Numbered from the stretch's first letter, positions 27,560 to 38,744 are shown. The stretch: 64,000 bases of DNA from Wolbachia endosymbiont (group A) of Longitarsus flavicornis (GCF_963931955.1 NZ_OZ008337.1:930001-994000); one strand, 5' to 3'. Program-made: numbers and translations. The notes: generated from the letters alone by a model not told the origin.

Positions 27560-27920
27560 GTGTCAAGCACTGGAATGACACCTCTCTTGGGCTCTTTTAG
27601 CCACAAATATTAAGAAATTTACCAAACGAAAAAAAAGGCAAAGAAGCCCCGTGGTGCGAGTTTTGACCCTATAATAATTTAGACTGGCGCTGTAATAATG
27701 TGCTAACGCTTAAAATAAGCGCGATTTGGCTGAATGTAGAAAAAATTTAAAAGACATGCAGCCGCTATAATTTTATGTAATCCGCCAAAAAATACCCTGA
27801 GTTTTTTACTGAATTTTGTCATTGAGCCTGCAGGTCAAAAACAAGTTTTGAGTCATAAATACCCTTAACACTATAATAAGGGCGCTGGCGGAGTTTGTCA
27901 AGTAAGTTTTTTCGTTTCTG
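27560..27920 (-). repeat. Partial, inverted copy of the 810-819-bp dispersed element
   Basis: Read on the minus strand, this stretch matches the left halves of the elements at 39361 and 62426. It shares the segment from the AGAAACGAAAAAACTTACTTG region through the poly-T GGTAAATTTCTTAAT block to GAGCCCAAGAGAGGTGTCATTCC. Both terminal repeats are missing, so it is a truncated copy. The whole gap 27461-27968 shows no gene. Confidence 0.65.
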
Positions 27921-27968
27921 CGGGCTACCTGAGTCTATTGATTTCATTAGAGCCGAAACTCTTGAGAC

Positions 27969-28826
27969 CTAGGTGATAATTCTATCTAAAAGAATGCCGA
28001 AAAAGAGCAGCAACCCTACGTAGGAATTATTTTTAAATATGGACATGCATTGACTGGGATCGTCAGGATTGAAATTTTTGTATTGGCGGTGAAATATGAA
28101 CCCTACAGCAAGTAGAGCAATATAAAAAATGTTATTTAATGATGATAAGATACCAGCATATAGCCACGTCATAAGAGATATTAAATAAAATCTTTTCAAC
28201 CAAGATTTTGTTGTATCACCAAAATATAATGCGGTAGATTTCATCCCGAGTTTTTCATCATCTTTTTTATCTTGATGGGCGTATATGGTGTCATAGCTAA
28301 GTGTCCAAAAGACGCATCCTATATAAAACAGCAAGGATTCTATACTGATCTGGTTTGTTATTGCTGCTGAGCCCATGAGCGATCCCATATTGAAGGTAAA
28401 CCCTAAGAACAATTGTGGCCACCAAACATACCGCTTTAATAAAGGGTAAGTAGCTATCATACACATTGAGATTATTCCAAGTATGAGTGTAGTTTTATTA
28501 GTTAATAATAAGATTACCAGGGCAATAAACAGTAGCAGTGAAAGTAAAGCTAAAGCCTGCTTTATGTTTAATGCACCACTTGCAAGTGGCCTATATTTTG
28601 TTCGTTCAACGTGCGCATCTATTTTTCTATCGAAGATATCATTGATTATGCACCCTGCGGGTCTCATTAAAAATGCACCTATAGTAAACAAAACAAGGAG
28701 AAAAAGAACCTGATACGATAGAGAAGTTGAGGCTAAAAGAATACCGCTCAAACTGGGAAATAGCACAAGCCACAAACCCGTTAAACTGTGCAACCTCATT
28801 AATGAAAAGTAACGATTGAAATGCAT
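27969..28826 (-). CDS. ubiA: 4-hydroxybenzoate polyprenyltransferase
   Basis: The 285-residue membrane protein has about eight helices and both Asp-rich prenyl-diphosphate sites of the UbiA family: NDIFDRKID at 62-70 and DTIYAHQDKKDD near 180. It attaches the isoprenoid tail to 4-hydroxybenzoate in ubiquinone synthesis. It is the last gene of the nusA-infB-rbfA run, three bases behind rbfA. Confidence 0.93.
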   Translation of the reverse strand: MHFNRYFSLMRLHSLTGLWLVLFPSLSGILLASTSLSYQVLFLLVLFTIGAFLMRPAGCIINDIFDRKIDAHVERTKYRPLASGALNIKQALALLSLLLFIALVILLLTNKTTLILGIISMCMIATYPLLKRYVWWPQLFLGFTFNMGSLMGSAAITNQISIESLLFYIGCVFWTLSYDTIYAHQDKKDDEKLGMKSTALYFGDTTKSWLKRFYLISLMTWLYAGILSSLNNIFYIALLAVGFIFHRQYKNFNPDDPSQCMSIFKNNSYVGLLLFFGILLDRIIT

Positions 28827-28829
28827 TAA

Positions 28830-29228
28830 TTAAGTGTGATTATGTAATATTTTGCTTACATTAACAAAATTATCGAACGCTAAGTCAGGCTTGAAAACTA
28901 GTTCAGGTATAAATCGCAAATCAACATAACACAATATAGATTTACGTATTGACCATGCAGATTGGTTCATTTCATTAACAACAGTATTAATATCACAATT
29001 ATTCTCAGAAGGATCTCCAGTGCGTCTTTTTTCTGGATCTAAGTAGTCAGCTACTTGAATATTCAATGAAGATAACACAATATATACATCTGCTTTTTTC
29101 AAATCTTTACTTAATTTTACGTCAGATACCGCTACATTTTTATTGAACACCTTACCTTCCATTAGAACTCTTGATATTGCTCTATGCAATACCGATGCTA
29201 TCTTTAGGTTTCTAATTTCCTTTTTCAT
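28830..29228 (-). CDS. rbfA: Ribosome-binding factor A
   Basis: The 132-residue KH-fold protein helps late 16S maturation. The conserved VLHRAISRVLMEGK start and the SDVKLSKDLKKADVYIVL beta-strand region are visible. It sits nine bases after infB, as in many bacteria. Slight C-terminal extension (residues 110-132) is unremarkable. Confidence 0.92.
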   Translation of the reverse strand: MKKEIRNLKIASVLHRAISRVLMEGKVFNKNVAVSDVKLSKDLKKADVYIVLSSLNIQVADYLDPEKRRTGDPSENNCDINTVVNEMNQSAWSIRKSILCYVDLRFIPELVFKPDLAFDNFVNVSKILHNHT

Positions 29229-29237
29229 ATCCAGCTA

Positions 29238-31562
29238 CTATAACACCCTTTCTTCTTGCACTAATTGATAAGCTTCCAAAATATCTCCAACTTTAATATC
29301 GACATTACCCTCTAGTGATACTCCGCATTCAAAGTTTACACCTACTTCTTTAACATCATCTTTAAATCTACGTAGTGCTTTTAACTTTCCTTCATGCACC
29401 AATTTACTATTGCGCACTACCTTAATTAAAGAATCTTTTTTTATGACTCCATCACTTACATAACATCCAATGATATTACCAGCTTTAGATACATTAAATA
29501 TTTGCCTTACAGATGCAGAACCAACACGAACCTCTCGTGTAACAGGCTTTAACATTTTAGTTAAATACATTCTCATGTCGTCAATGAGCTCGTATATTAT
29601 GTTATAAGTATGTATTTCTATACCTTTTTGTTTTGCCAAGTCCCTTATTTTTGAGTCCACTTTTACATTAAAAGCTAAAATTACTGCACTTGATGCTTCT
29701 GCAAGCAGCACATCTGAATCTGTTATCCCTCCTACTGCTTTGTGTAGGATATTTAATTTCACTTGATCTTTACCGAGTTTATCAATTGAACTTGATATTG
29801 CTTCAATAGAACCAGTTACATCGCACTTTAAAACTACAGATAGTTCTTCTATTTCACTGTTATTACGGCTGAATATATCTAAATCATCCTCATCTAAATT
29901 TTCTTCTTTTTTCTTGATTAACTCTAACCTATGTTCAATAATTTCACGTGCATGCTTTTCAGAATTTATAACAACAAATTTATCTCCAGCATTTGGCACA
30001 CCATTTAGACCAGTAATTTCAATTGGAGCAGAGGGTAGTGCTGCTTTTTCTCTTTGACCAAGGTGATTAACCATACTACGTACTTTACTGTATGTTGTAC
30101 CAACTACCAATATATCACCAACCTTTAACGTTCCTTCCTCAACTATCAATGTGGCTGATATTCCTTTCGCTTTATCTATTTTGGATTCTATTACCCATCC
30201 AAGTGCTCGACAATCTTCTATTGCTTCTAGCTTCATTAATTCAGCGATTAACAAAATCGTCTCTTCTAGTTTATCTAAATTAGTTTTCTTTTTTGCTGAT
30301 ACTGGCACAATCATAACATCACCACCAAGCTCTTCAGGAATGAGATCATATTGAGGTAAGCTACTCATTACTTTCTCCACATCACCAGGCTCAGATTTAT
30401 CAATTTTATTAATAGCAACTATAATAGAAACATTTGCTGCTTTTGCATGATTTATTGCTTCAACTGTTTGTTTCATGATTCCATCGTCAGCTGCAACTAC
30501 TATTACAACTATATTAGTAATATTGGCACCACGTGCACGCATCGCAGTGAACGCTTCATGTCCTGGTGTATCAATAAAGGTAATTTTTTGCTTATCTTTT
30601 GTCGTTATTTGATAAGCACCTATGTGTTGAGTTATGCCACCTGACTCTCTTTCTGCAACATTAGATTCACGAAATGCATCGAGCAATGAGGTTTTACCAT
30701 GATCGACGTGTCCCATAAAAGTGACGATTGGTGGTTTAGGTTTTTTAGGCAGGCTTTCTCTGCCTTCTATAAAAAATAAATCTTTTTCTCTGTTGGTATC
30801 GCTCACTCGTTTAGCCGTATGATTAAATTTTTCCACTATTTCACATGCTATATCTGGATCCACCAGATCATCTACTCTATAACTCTCACCGACTTCTTCT
30901 TTGAACATTTTTAGCACACTCTTGCTATCTTCTGCCATGCGAATAGATAACTCCCTGATAGTTATTTTGTCTGGTATAATAACTTCTCTTGATATATTTT
31001 TACCCTTAGTAAACTTTGACTTTCTACCTCTTATACCAAACCTTTGCTTAAATACAGGGGGTTGTTCAGTTTTTTCATCTATTGCCTGTGCAATTACCAG
31101 TTTAGAATGCTTAGAATATATATCTTTGTTGACTTTAAAAGACTTTTTATCGTTGTCCTCATGGTCAATACTATCTTCTTTTGGTTCAACTAAGTGGGTA
31201 TTACTTAAAACTTGCTTATTTATTTCCTTAGATAAAGCGTCCGCTTCATTTTTCTCGTCAGTCTCTTTATTGCTGTCTTCTTTTGCTGTTTTCTCTTTTT
31301 CTTCTCTCTGATTTCTTTCTTTCAGCAAAGCAGCATTCTGCACAGCATTAATGCGAAAAATTTGTTCTTTCTCTGTTAAAGAACCTAATTTACTCTCGTC
31401 AAATAAATTATGTTCTTCTGCATCATGAGATTTTTTTCTTCTTTTTTTTACTACTGTAGCTCCAGTACTTGGGCTAGCTGAAGAGTTTAAATTGAGGTCT
31501 AATTTAAGCTTGCTTAAACCTTGGAGCGTTAATTTTTTATCACTGATATCTTCATTATTCAT
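29238..31562 (-). CDS. infB: Translation initiation factor IF-2
   Basis: The 774-residue GTPase has an N-terminal Lys/Glu-rich variable region (1-190), then the G domain with GHVDHGKTSLL, DTPGHEAFTAMRARG and NKIDK. Domains II to IV follow with RALGWVIE, VKVDSKIRDLAKQKGIEI and a C-terminal fMet-tRNA-binding domain. IF-2 places initiator tRNA on the 30S subunit. It is nine bases downstream of nusA in the same operon. Confidence 0.97.
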   Translation of the reverse strand: MNNEDISDKKLTLQGLSKLKLDLNLNSSASPSTGATVVKKRRKKSHDAEEHNLFDESKLGSLTEKEQIFRINAVQNAALLKERNQREEKEKTAKEDSNKETDEKNEADALSKEINKQVLSNTHLVEPKEDSIDHEDNDKKSFKVNKDIYSKHSKLVIAQAIDEKTEQPPVFKQRFGIRGRKSKFTKGKNISREVIIPDKITIRELSIRMAEDSKSVLKMFKEEVGESYRVDDLVDPDIACEIVEKFNHTAKRVSDTNREKDLFFIEGRESLPKKPKPPIVTFMGHVDHGKTSLLDAFRESNVAERESGGITQHIGAYQITTKDKQKITFIDTPGHEAFTAMRARGANITNIVVIVVAADDGIMKQTVEAINHAKAANVSIIVAINKIDKSEPGDVEKVMSSLPQYDLIPEELGGDVMIVPVSAKKKTNLDKLEETILLIAELMKLEAIEDCRALGWVIESKIDKAKGISATLIVEEGTLKVGDILVVGTTYSKVRSMVNHLGQREKAALPSAPIEITGLNGVPNAGDKFVVINSEKHAREIIEHRLELIKKKEENLDEDDLDIFSRNNSEIEELSVVLKCDVTGSIEAISSSIDKLGKDQVKLNILHKAVGGITDSDVLLAEASSAVILAFNVKVDSKIRDLAKQKGIEIHTYNIIYELIDDMRMYLTKMLKPVTREVRVGSASVRQIFNVSKAGNIIGCYVSDGVIKKDSLIKVVRNSKLVHEGKLKALRRFKDDVKEVGVNFECGVSLEGNVDIKVGDILEAYQLVQEERVL

Positions 31563-31571
31563 ATTATTTTA

Positions 31572-33134
31572 TTATATTAATCCAAGCTTTTTACGTGCTT
31601 CTATGATTATTGAATCTACTGTATCTTTTAGATCTTCTTTGCTATCGGATGAGGAAGAGAGTATGCTGCAAAACTCATAACTTGATAAATCTGCTATGTC
31701 CTCTAAAGTCTTAATATCATGCTTACTAAGAGCAATTTTATTGTCTATTGATAAAGTTAAATTGATTACATCATCCTCCATACCTAAACTTTTTAGCTCT
31801 TCTATTTTTCTATCATTTTCTGCTTTCAGGTACTTATTTGCTCTATTGTGAAGTTCGTTTGCAATATCTTCATTAAAGCCCTCTATTGAAGCAAGCTCTT
31901 TAATTGAAGCGCTAGATATGTCTTCTACACTTGAAAAACCTTCTGTTACCAATAGCTGACCCATAATCTCTTCTAAGTTTAAAGCTTCAGCAAATAAAGC
32001 TGAACATTGACTAAGTTCTTTACTTCGCCTTTCTGATTCTTGCTGAGTGCTTAATATCTCAATTTTCCATCCAACAAGCTCTGAAGCTAATCTTACATTC
32101 TGGCCCTTTTTTCCTATCGCTAAACTCAATTGATCTTCAGCAACTATTAACTCTATGCAATTTTCATTTTCATCAATAATAACCTTCGATACTTCTGCAG
32201 GAGTAATGGCTTTAATAACAAATTGACCCAAATCTGAGGAGTAATTTATAACGTCAATTTTTTCACCATTTAATTCGTGTATAATAGTTTTTATTCTATC
32301 TCCCTTAACTCCAACACAAGCACCTACTGGATCAATGTTCTTGTCGGGAGAGAAAACGGCAACCTTAGACCTTGAACCAGCATCTCTAGCTATACCTTTA
32401 ATTGTCACTAATCCGTCAGCAATTTCTGGTATTTCTTGATTTAATAATGCCTCCAAAAAGCCTTCATGAGTCCTAGAAAGAATAATTTGACGTCCATCAT
32501 CAGAGCGCTTAGCAGTCTGTATGTAAGCTTTAACCTTATCACCTTCACGAAATGATTCACCACCAGTTAAATTTCGCAATGGAAGATATGCCCTAGTGCC
32601 ATTTATGTCTATAATAAGATCTGAATATTCTACTTGTTTAACAATACCATACCTTATTTCTCCCACCTTATCTTTAAATTCCTCATATTGCTTTTTTGAC
32701 TCTTCATCTTTAATTATTTGAGCAATCTTTTGCTGGGCAATTCTTGCTGAAGCAAGATCAGTGTTAAGAGAGAGTAATTCACTAACAGTATCTCCAACTT
32801 TTGCATCTCCTTTTATTAATTTAGCTTGTGTAAGCGTAATTGATTCACACTCAGTATTCTCTTTTTCATTTGATTCATCATCAATAACTTTTAGTTTTCT
32901 GTATGAAGTAACTTTGCCTGTGTTTCTATCTATATTAACTACAATTTTACTTTTGCTACCATATTTTTGATAAGCCACTGCTTCTATAGCACTTTCTAGT
33001 GCCTTTATTACAACATCAAAATCTAAACCTTTTTGAAGTGAAAGCTCTCCTGCTGTTTTTATTACATCAAGGCTTCCAACTATGTTATTCTTGTTACTTT
33101 TCTGCTTAACACTGCTTTTACGATTAGCAATCAT
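31572..33134 (-). CDS. nusA: Transcription termination/antitermination factor NusA
   Basis: The 520-residue protein shows an N-terminal RNA polymerase-binding domain, an S1 domain (near 140-205, GIVKQVEYSDLIIDING), KH domains (GACVGVKGDRIKTI and LAIGKKGQNVRLAS) and C-terminal acidic repeats. I chose the ATG at 33134, with GGA eight bases upstream, over the TTG at 33149. In many bacteria rimP precedes nusA; it does not here. This is the first gene of the nusA-infB-rbfA-ubiA operon. Confidence 0.95.
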   Translation of the reverse strand: MIANRKSSVKQKSNKNNIVGSLDVIKTAGELSLQKGLDFDVVIKALESAIEAVAYQKYGSKSKIVVNIDRNTGKVTSYRKLKVIDDESNEKENTECESITLTQAKLIKGDAKVGDTVSELLSLNTDLASARIAQQKIAQIIKDEESKKQYEEFKDKVGEIRYGIVKQVEYSDLIIDINGTRAYLPLRNLTGGESFREGDKVKAYIQTAKRSDDGRQIILSRTHEGFLEALLNQEIPEIADGLVTIKGIARDAGSRSKVAVFSPDKNIDPVGACVGVKGDRIKTIIHELNGEKIDVINYSSDLGQFVIKAITPAEVSKVIIDENENCIELIVAEDQLSLAIGKKGQNVRLASELVGWKIEILSTQQESERRSKELSQCSALFAEALNLEEIMGQLLVTEGFSSVEDISSASIKELASIEGFNEDIANELHNRANKYLKAENDRKIEELKSLGMEDDVINLTLSIDNKIALSKHDIKTLEDIADLSSYEFCSILSSSSDSKEDLKDTVDSIIIEARKKLGLI

Positions 33135-33222
33135 AATAAATAAATCCAATGTAATTAGTTATAATTATAGCTCCAACGGGCAAAGAACACTATCTTAAAT
33201 GTTAAATGATTGCTAATTTAAG

Positions 33223-35192
33223 TCAAGTTTTTTCATGTCTTTGTATAACAAGCAACGCAGGAGTAAAGAATAAAGTTAAAACCGTTGCAGCCAATATTCC
33301 ACTTGCTATGGTTGTTGAAATGTCAACCCACCACTGGCTTGATGGAGCATCATATGTGATTTGTAGCGTAAAAAAATTGATATTTAACCTGGTAATCATC
33401 GGTATTAAACCAAGAACTGTGGTTGCAACGGTAAGCAATATTGGCCTAACGCGAGAAATTGCAGCGTTTATTACACATCGCTTGATGTCATTTTTGTGTA
33501 CCTTAATTTGGTGATGAAAGGCATCAAGTAATAGTATGTTATTATTCACTATAATTCCCGCCAAAGCAATTATCCCCACTCCACACATAACAACTACGAA
33601 AACTTGTTGGATAAGAAAGAAAACAAAAAACACACATGTTGTGGATAAAAACACTGCTGTCATTACGATAAATGTATGGTATACATTATTAAACTGTGTC
33701 ACTAATACCAATATCATTAGTGTAATCGCTAATATAAAAGCCTTTAACAAAAATGCTCCTGATTTTTGTTGATCTTCTTTGTCGCCTTTAAAATCAATTT
33801 TTACTCCCTTGTCCCAATCCTGGGCAATAGAATTCTGAATGAACTTTACTCTTTCATCAACAAGATAGCCAGTATCAACGTCAGCAGAGATTGTCACTAT
33901 GCGTAATCCATCAATCCTGTTTAGTTTGTTTACCTTTTTTTCGGGAGCATATTTTACTATATTGCTCATAGGATACGGGCCATTAACTGTATTGATAAAA
34001 AGATTGTCTATAGTCTTCATGTTGCGATCCTTTCCAGGGAAACGGAGTACAATATCGATTTCTTCATCCGTGTTATTTGGTCTATATTTTCCAATCAACA
34101 CTCCATTTGTAACCATCTTTATAAAATCGCCAATGGTTGCAACACTTACTCCAGAACTTGTAGCCTTACTCTTATCAACATTCATATTCCACTCTATTTC
34201 AGGTGCTGATCTGCTATCTTGAATATTTATAAACCCGGATGAAGGTTGGTCCATAATTTTTAGAATTTTCTCTGCTGCTAAATTCAGATTGGATGCACTT
34301 CCGCTGAGGTTAATTTGTATTGGCTTATCAGCTGACGGTCCTGACTTTTCTTCTTGAACATCAATTATTACTCCTTTCATGTCTTGCACACTGCTCCTTA
34401 TATCGCTTAATATATGCTTAGCTTTTCGCCTGAAGCGCCAATCCATAAGTTCTAATTGAATTTTGGCAATGACATTATCTGAAAATGCTCCTGATCTAGC
34501 ATAAGAAACATGAATTTCTTTTTCAACGCTCAAAATGCGTTCTTCCACTTCTTCAAGTATCAGATCTCGTGCTTTGGCTGATAAGCTTTCTTTCGCTCTA
34601 ACACTAATTAAAATATTATCCGGATCCACTTTCGGAAGAAATTTCACTCCAGGACCGAAGCTAAAGTACAGCACACTAAGTGAAAACAGGACGAATACAG
34701 TAGCACATACGAATTTTTAGGATGATCTAAGACCTTTTCTAGCATTCGTACATAAGCTCTTATTATAGGTCCAGCGCTTTTTATCTCACCACTTTCGATA
34801 GCATTCATTTTTTCAATTTCTTCCTTTGAAGTTACTGATGGCTTTCCAAAGATTGCACCAAGTGTTGGTATAAAAACCAGAGCCATAATGAGCGATCCAG
34901 TCAAAGTTAGAATTATTGTAATTGGTATGTACTGCATGAATTTACCCACAGTATCAGGCCAGAATAATAGAGGAAAAAACACTGCTAATTTAGTTAACGT
35001 TGATGATAGAACCGGATAAAACATATCGCGAACTGAAGTGTGAAAAGCTTCTACTTTGTCCATTCCGCAGATCATCTTTCTATCGGCATATTCACTGATC
35101 ACAATTGCATCATCAACCAGCATGCCAACAGCCATAATTAAACTGAAGAGCACAACGATATTTAAAGTGATGCCCATAAAGTAAAGAGCTAT
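33223..35192 (-). pseudogene. RND efflux transporter, 3' exon, with frameshift
   Basis: This is the downstream part of an AcrB-like proton antiporter. It starts in phase with the 5' exon at 37504. It begins IALYFMGITLNIV and includes the membrane residues GMLVDDAIVISEYADRK. At about 34711 one base is missing, so the frame moves from NSYV to the continuing LYFSFGPGVKFLP frame. The rest (periplasmic domain PC1/PC2, helices 7-12) is open to 33223. Even after intron removal this gene would not give a full protein unless the shift is a sequencing error. Confidence 0.85.
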
Positions 35193-37503
35193 GTTATCTA
35201 AGTGGAGAAAGTCACCTCTCCCCACTCGACTTCAAAACCGGACTTGACAGTTTCCCGTCATCCGGCTTCCCTCTAATTTGGTGCTTGTCATGCATACTCC
35301 TCCTATGTAAATCATCGTGACAATGCCCATGCAATAAAGATAAATTTTTTATGGTTTTATTGTTTCTATTTCTATCTTGATGATGTACTTCTATTATATC
35401 ATCACCTTTAAAATATAATTGACAATAATTACATTTACCTTCTTGTACCTTCAGTAATTTTATTACTCTCGGTGATTTTCCTCTTACTCTATTAAGGCGA
35501 TTACCCCAATATACCCAATCTCCGTCATAAGGGGATCTAATTCCCTTTACTTTGACGTGCCATTTTATAGCGTGATCTTCGTATTTGATAAGATGTATTC
35601 CACTATTCGTCATAAATTTCCAATTGTCGTTTCCATGCTTTCTAAAGTATTTCTTCTTTATCCAGCGTTTTCCTTTGTTTAGATGTCTCATAACTGACCA
35701 TCTCCAAAGCTTTACAAACATTTTGTTATCCAACGAGCTGAAAACTCTGCTAGATACTGCTGAAGTATAATATTGACACCATCCTCTTATTATTGGATTA
35801 AGATTCTTTATTAATGCTTCTTGAGTTATTCCACGCATTTTCCTCAGTTTTTGTTTGATAACTAATGAATGTTGTTTTATAGACTTACGACTTGGTTTGA
35901 TCAATAACTTATAACCTCTTTTACTTCGGTTTGTTGAATACTGCCTTACTGTGAACCCAAGAAAATCAAATCCCGGCTTTTGTTCCTCTACAGATTTTAG
36001 TGTATGTGAGATTCTTGTTTTCTCAGGATTTAGTTCTAATCCTATGGTTTTTAACCATTGTTCAACTAGAATTTTTGCCCTTTGTATAATCTCTTTACTT
36101 TCATGTATAATAATACTATCATCAGCATAGAAAATTACACTCAGCCTCTCTTGTGCCTTTCTCTGTGATATATTGCTATTTTTGTTATTTTTTACGTACT
36201 GGAAAAGATCACTTGCTAACTCTTTTTTGAGATACTGTTCTAACCCATTCAGTGCAACACATGCCAACAATGGCGATATTGTGCCTCCTTGGATTGTTCC
36301 ACATCTAGTGGATTTGAACTTTCTACCTTCCATAATGCCTGCTTTTAACCACCTTCTTATTATCTTTGTTAAAGTTGGAGTGGTTTTTAGTTTTTTCAAC
36401 AATGCTTTATGGTCTATATTATCGTAGCATTTTGAGATATCAGCATCTAATACAAATGCTGTCTTTTTATTCAGTGCGTTAAATATAGCTTTAATTGCAT
36501 CATGACATGATCTGCCAGGTCTAAAACCATAAATGTTTGGCTCGAATTTTGCCTCCCATTCAGGTTCTAAAGCTATCTTTACAAGCGTTTGTTTTGCTCG
36601 ACACGATATAGTGGGTATACCAAGGGGACGACGTTCCAATGGCTTTCCACCAGGCTTTGGAATCCAAACTCTTCTTGACGGCTTTGCTTTTTCCCTTAAA
36701 TCCATAGAATATGCTAATTGCATTCTTTCTTTTTGGTTAAGATTAGCTTTTCCATCAATACCTGCAGTCTTTTTCCCTCTGTTATCCTGAGTTACCCTCC
36801 TAACAGCGAGCATTTTTGCACTTGTTGATTTGAGTAATAATCTCTGAAGATTATGCATCTTTTTGATGTCATTACTTTTAGAAGCTCGGTAAATTCGTTT
36901 TTGCAGCTTAAATGAAGATTTCTCCAGCTTACGCCATGGAATTTCATTCCATTCATACCTAACATTTTGTTGGTTCATAACATATTAACCACTACTTACA
37001 ACTTTACCTTCCAAACTAAAGTGTCTACGTCTGCATATCCTAAATATTACTTTAGGCATTAGCTTCTTAAACAATCCTTCCACATAAATGCTTGCGGCTG
37101 GCTACCTACTTATATTTAAATAAATATAAGATCATTTATATGGTTACCCTGTTTTATGAAATCGTTTTCTCGTTAAACTTAGGCTCCTACTATCTGCCGG
37201 GAGATTGGAAACATCTTGATCAAACGGAATACTTTTAATCATCCATTTTCTCCATACCTTTTGGTTTATGCGTATCAACCTTTTTCGCATATTTCACATT
37301 ACGACAGTTCACACATAGGTTTCTTTCGTAGCCATATTTAACTCTTTTCGGGAGAATCTATTATAAGGTTTAATATTACTCCCTTTCTGATTCATGCTTG
37401 CATTTTAAAAGTTGCCACCTTCTAAAATGTGAATCATAATTTCAACCAGATGTTATAGTGGATGGAATTTAACCATCACGATTTCACAACTTTCAGGTCA
37501 CAC
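35193..37503 (-). mobile_element. Group II intron with encoded maturase
   Basis: Read on the minus strand, the 2311-base intron starts GTGTGACC after an exon ending ATTGGGATA. It ends with a domain V (GCCGGATGACGGGAAACTG and partner strand, near 35235-35275) and a domain VI hairpin with a bulged A, then GATAAC. These boundaries join the RND exons in phase. The open frame for the maturase occupies domain IV and runs on over domain V. The 5' 525 bases (36979-37503) hold domains I-III. Confidence 0.9.
35212..36978 (-). CDS. ltrA: Group II intron reverse transcriptase/maturase with HNH endonuclease
   Basis: The 588-residue protein has RT blocks ending in the YADD site (VIFYADDSIII, near 285), the maturase X domain with GWCQYYTSAVSS near 400, and a C-terminal HNH region CNYCQLYF...VHHQDRNRNN...HGHCHDD. 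It assists splicing and retrohoming of its intron. All motifs are intact, so the protein looks functional. The last 19 codons overlap domain V of the RNA. Confidence 0.95.
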   Translation of the reverse strand: MNQQNVRYEWNEIPWRKLEKSSFKLQKRIYRASKSNDIKKMHNLQRLLLKSTSAKMLAVRRVTQDNRGKKTAGIDGKANLNQKERMQLAYSMDLREKAKPSRRVWIPKPGGKPLERRPLGIPTISCRAKQTLVKIALEPEWEAKFEPNIYGFRPGRSCHDAIKAIFNALNKKTAFVLDADISKCYDNIDHKALLKKLKTTPTLTKIIRRWLKAGIMEGRKFKSTRCGTIQGGTISPLLACVALNGLEQYLKKELASDLFQYVKNNKNSNISQRKAQERLSVIFYADDSIIIHESKEIIQRAKILVEQWLKTIGLELNPEKTRISHTLKSVEEQKPGFDFLGFTVRQYSTNRSKRGYKLLIKPSRKSIKQHSLVIKQKLRKMRGITQEALIKNLNPIIRGWCQYYTSAVSSRVFSSLDNKMFVKLWRWSVMRHLNKGKRWIKKKYFRKHGNDNWKFMTNSGIHLIKYEDHAIKWHVKVKGIRSPYDGDWVYWGNRLNRVRGKSPRVIKLLKVQEGKCNYCQLYFKGDDIIEVHHQDRNRNNKTIKNLSLLHGHCHDDLHRRSMHDKHQIRGKPDDGKLSSPVLKSSGER

Positions 37504-38598
37504 TATCCCAATGAGAAAGGAACCGGGTATCGAGAGTGCCACAAGAATAGCAATCCTTGTTCCCATCGAAAGCATCATTATGATCAATATTAACAACACA
37601 GCGAATATTATACCGTTTTCCAAGTCATCAAGCACATCGCGGACGTTTTTTGACTGGTCGTTTAAATACACCACTTTTAAATTTTTAGGTAATTGATCTT
37701 TTGCCTTATCCATTAAGTATTTTACTTGATTTACTGTGTCTATTATGTTTTTTCCGTTACGTTTTGAAATTTCTAGCACGACACTAGGTAATCCATTAAT
37801 GCGAGCAAACCCTTGGTGATCCTCAAACCTAGGGTATACTTTTGCTATATCTTTGATTCTCAAAACTGCATCGCCTTGAGATCTAATAGGAATATTCATA
37901 ATATCTTCTATGTCTTTTAATAACCCTGATATTTTAATCGAATATTTACCGGCCAGTGACCCAGCTCCCACTAGTCTATTATTGCTTGATATAGCTTGGA
38001 ATATTTCGTTTGATTGAATGTTATATTTTGTTAGAACTGTGGGCTCAATTATAACTTCCACTGTTTCTTTACGCATACCTGCCACTTCAACTTTGAGAAC
38101 ATTTGGCAGAGATTCTATTTCTTTCTTTAACTTGCGTGCTATTTCAGTTAAGGCTCTTTCTGGCAAATTACCAATTAAGCCAACATTTAATATGGGAAAT
38201 AGACTCAAGTTTATTTCATTTATTATTGGAGATTCCGCTTCAACAGGTAACTTCGATTTTATGTTTGAAAGCTTTGAACGGACGTTGTCAAGCACTTCTT
38301 TATTATCATACTCTGTTCCAAATTCGAGTATCATGTGAGCACCATCATTAGTTGCAAAAGCTCTCAATTCTTTTACACCTTCGATGGATCTGAGTTCATT
38401 TTCTATAGGAAGCACTAATAGCTTTTCACTATCTTGAGCAGAAATTCCAGGAAGTCCAACGAACACGATGATTATAGGGATTTGTATGTCAGGATTGCTT
38501 TCCCTTGGCATTTTTACATAAGCGTATGAACCGAAGATAAAAATTACTATAAGTAATAATACCACCGTCCTGTTTCGCTCTATGAGTAAGCTCTGCAT
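37504..38598 (-). pseudogene. RND efflux transporter, 5' exon
   Basis: 365 codons from MQSLLIERNRTVV with the first membrane helix at 12-30, then the periplasmic PN1/PN2 subdomains (VFVGLPGISAQDSEKLL, FRINGLPSV-type blocks) to the second helix group ending SIPGSFLIGI. The intron interrupts after a whole codon. AcrB-type pumps form trimers and export toxic compounds with a periplasmic adaptor; no adaptor gene is adjacent. The exon itself has no defect. Confidence 0.88.
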
Positions 38599-38715
38599 GT
38601 TGAATGTTAACTAAATATGTGCGTTTGTACAATATTATAGTCGAGATACATTGCATATTAATTAATCCTTGTATAGCTTTAAAACTTTACGTAAGTAATT
38701 AAAATTTTCGCAAAA

Positions 38716-38744
38716 TTGCAAGTATAAGAAAATTTCTGTATAAT
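38716..38744 (+). promoter_or_regulatory. Sigma-70-type promoter of the 38774 gene
   Basis: TTGCAA (38716-38721) and TATAAT (38739-38744) have exact 17-base spacing, 29 bases before the ATG. It is a near-consensus promoter and implies good expression of the small membrane protein behind it. Confidence 0.65.
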
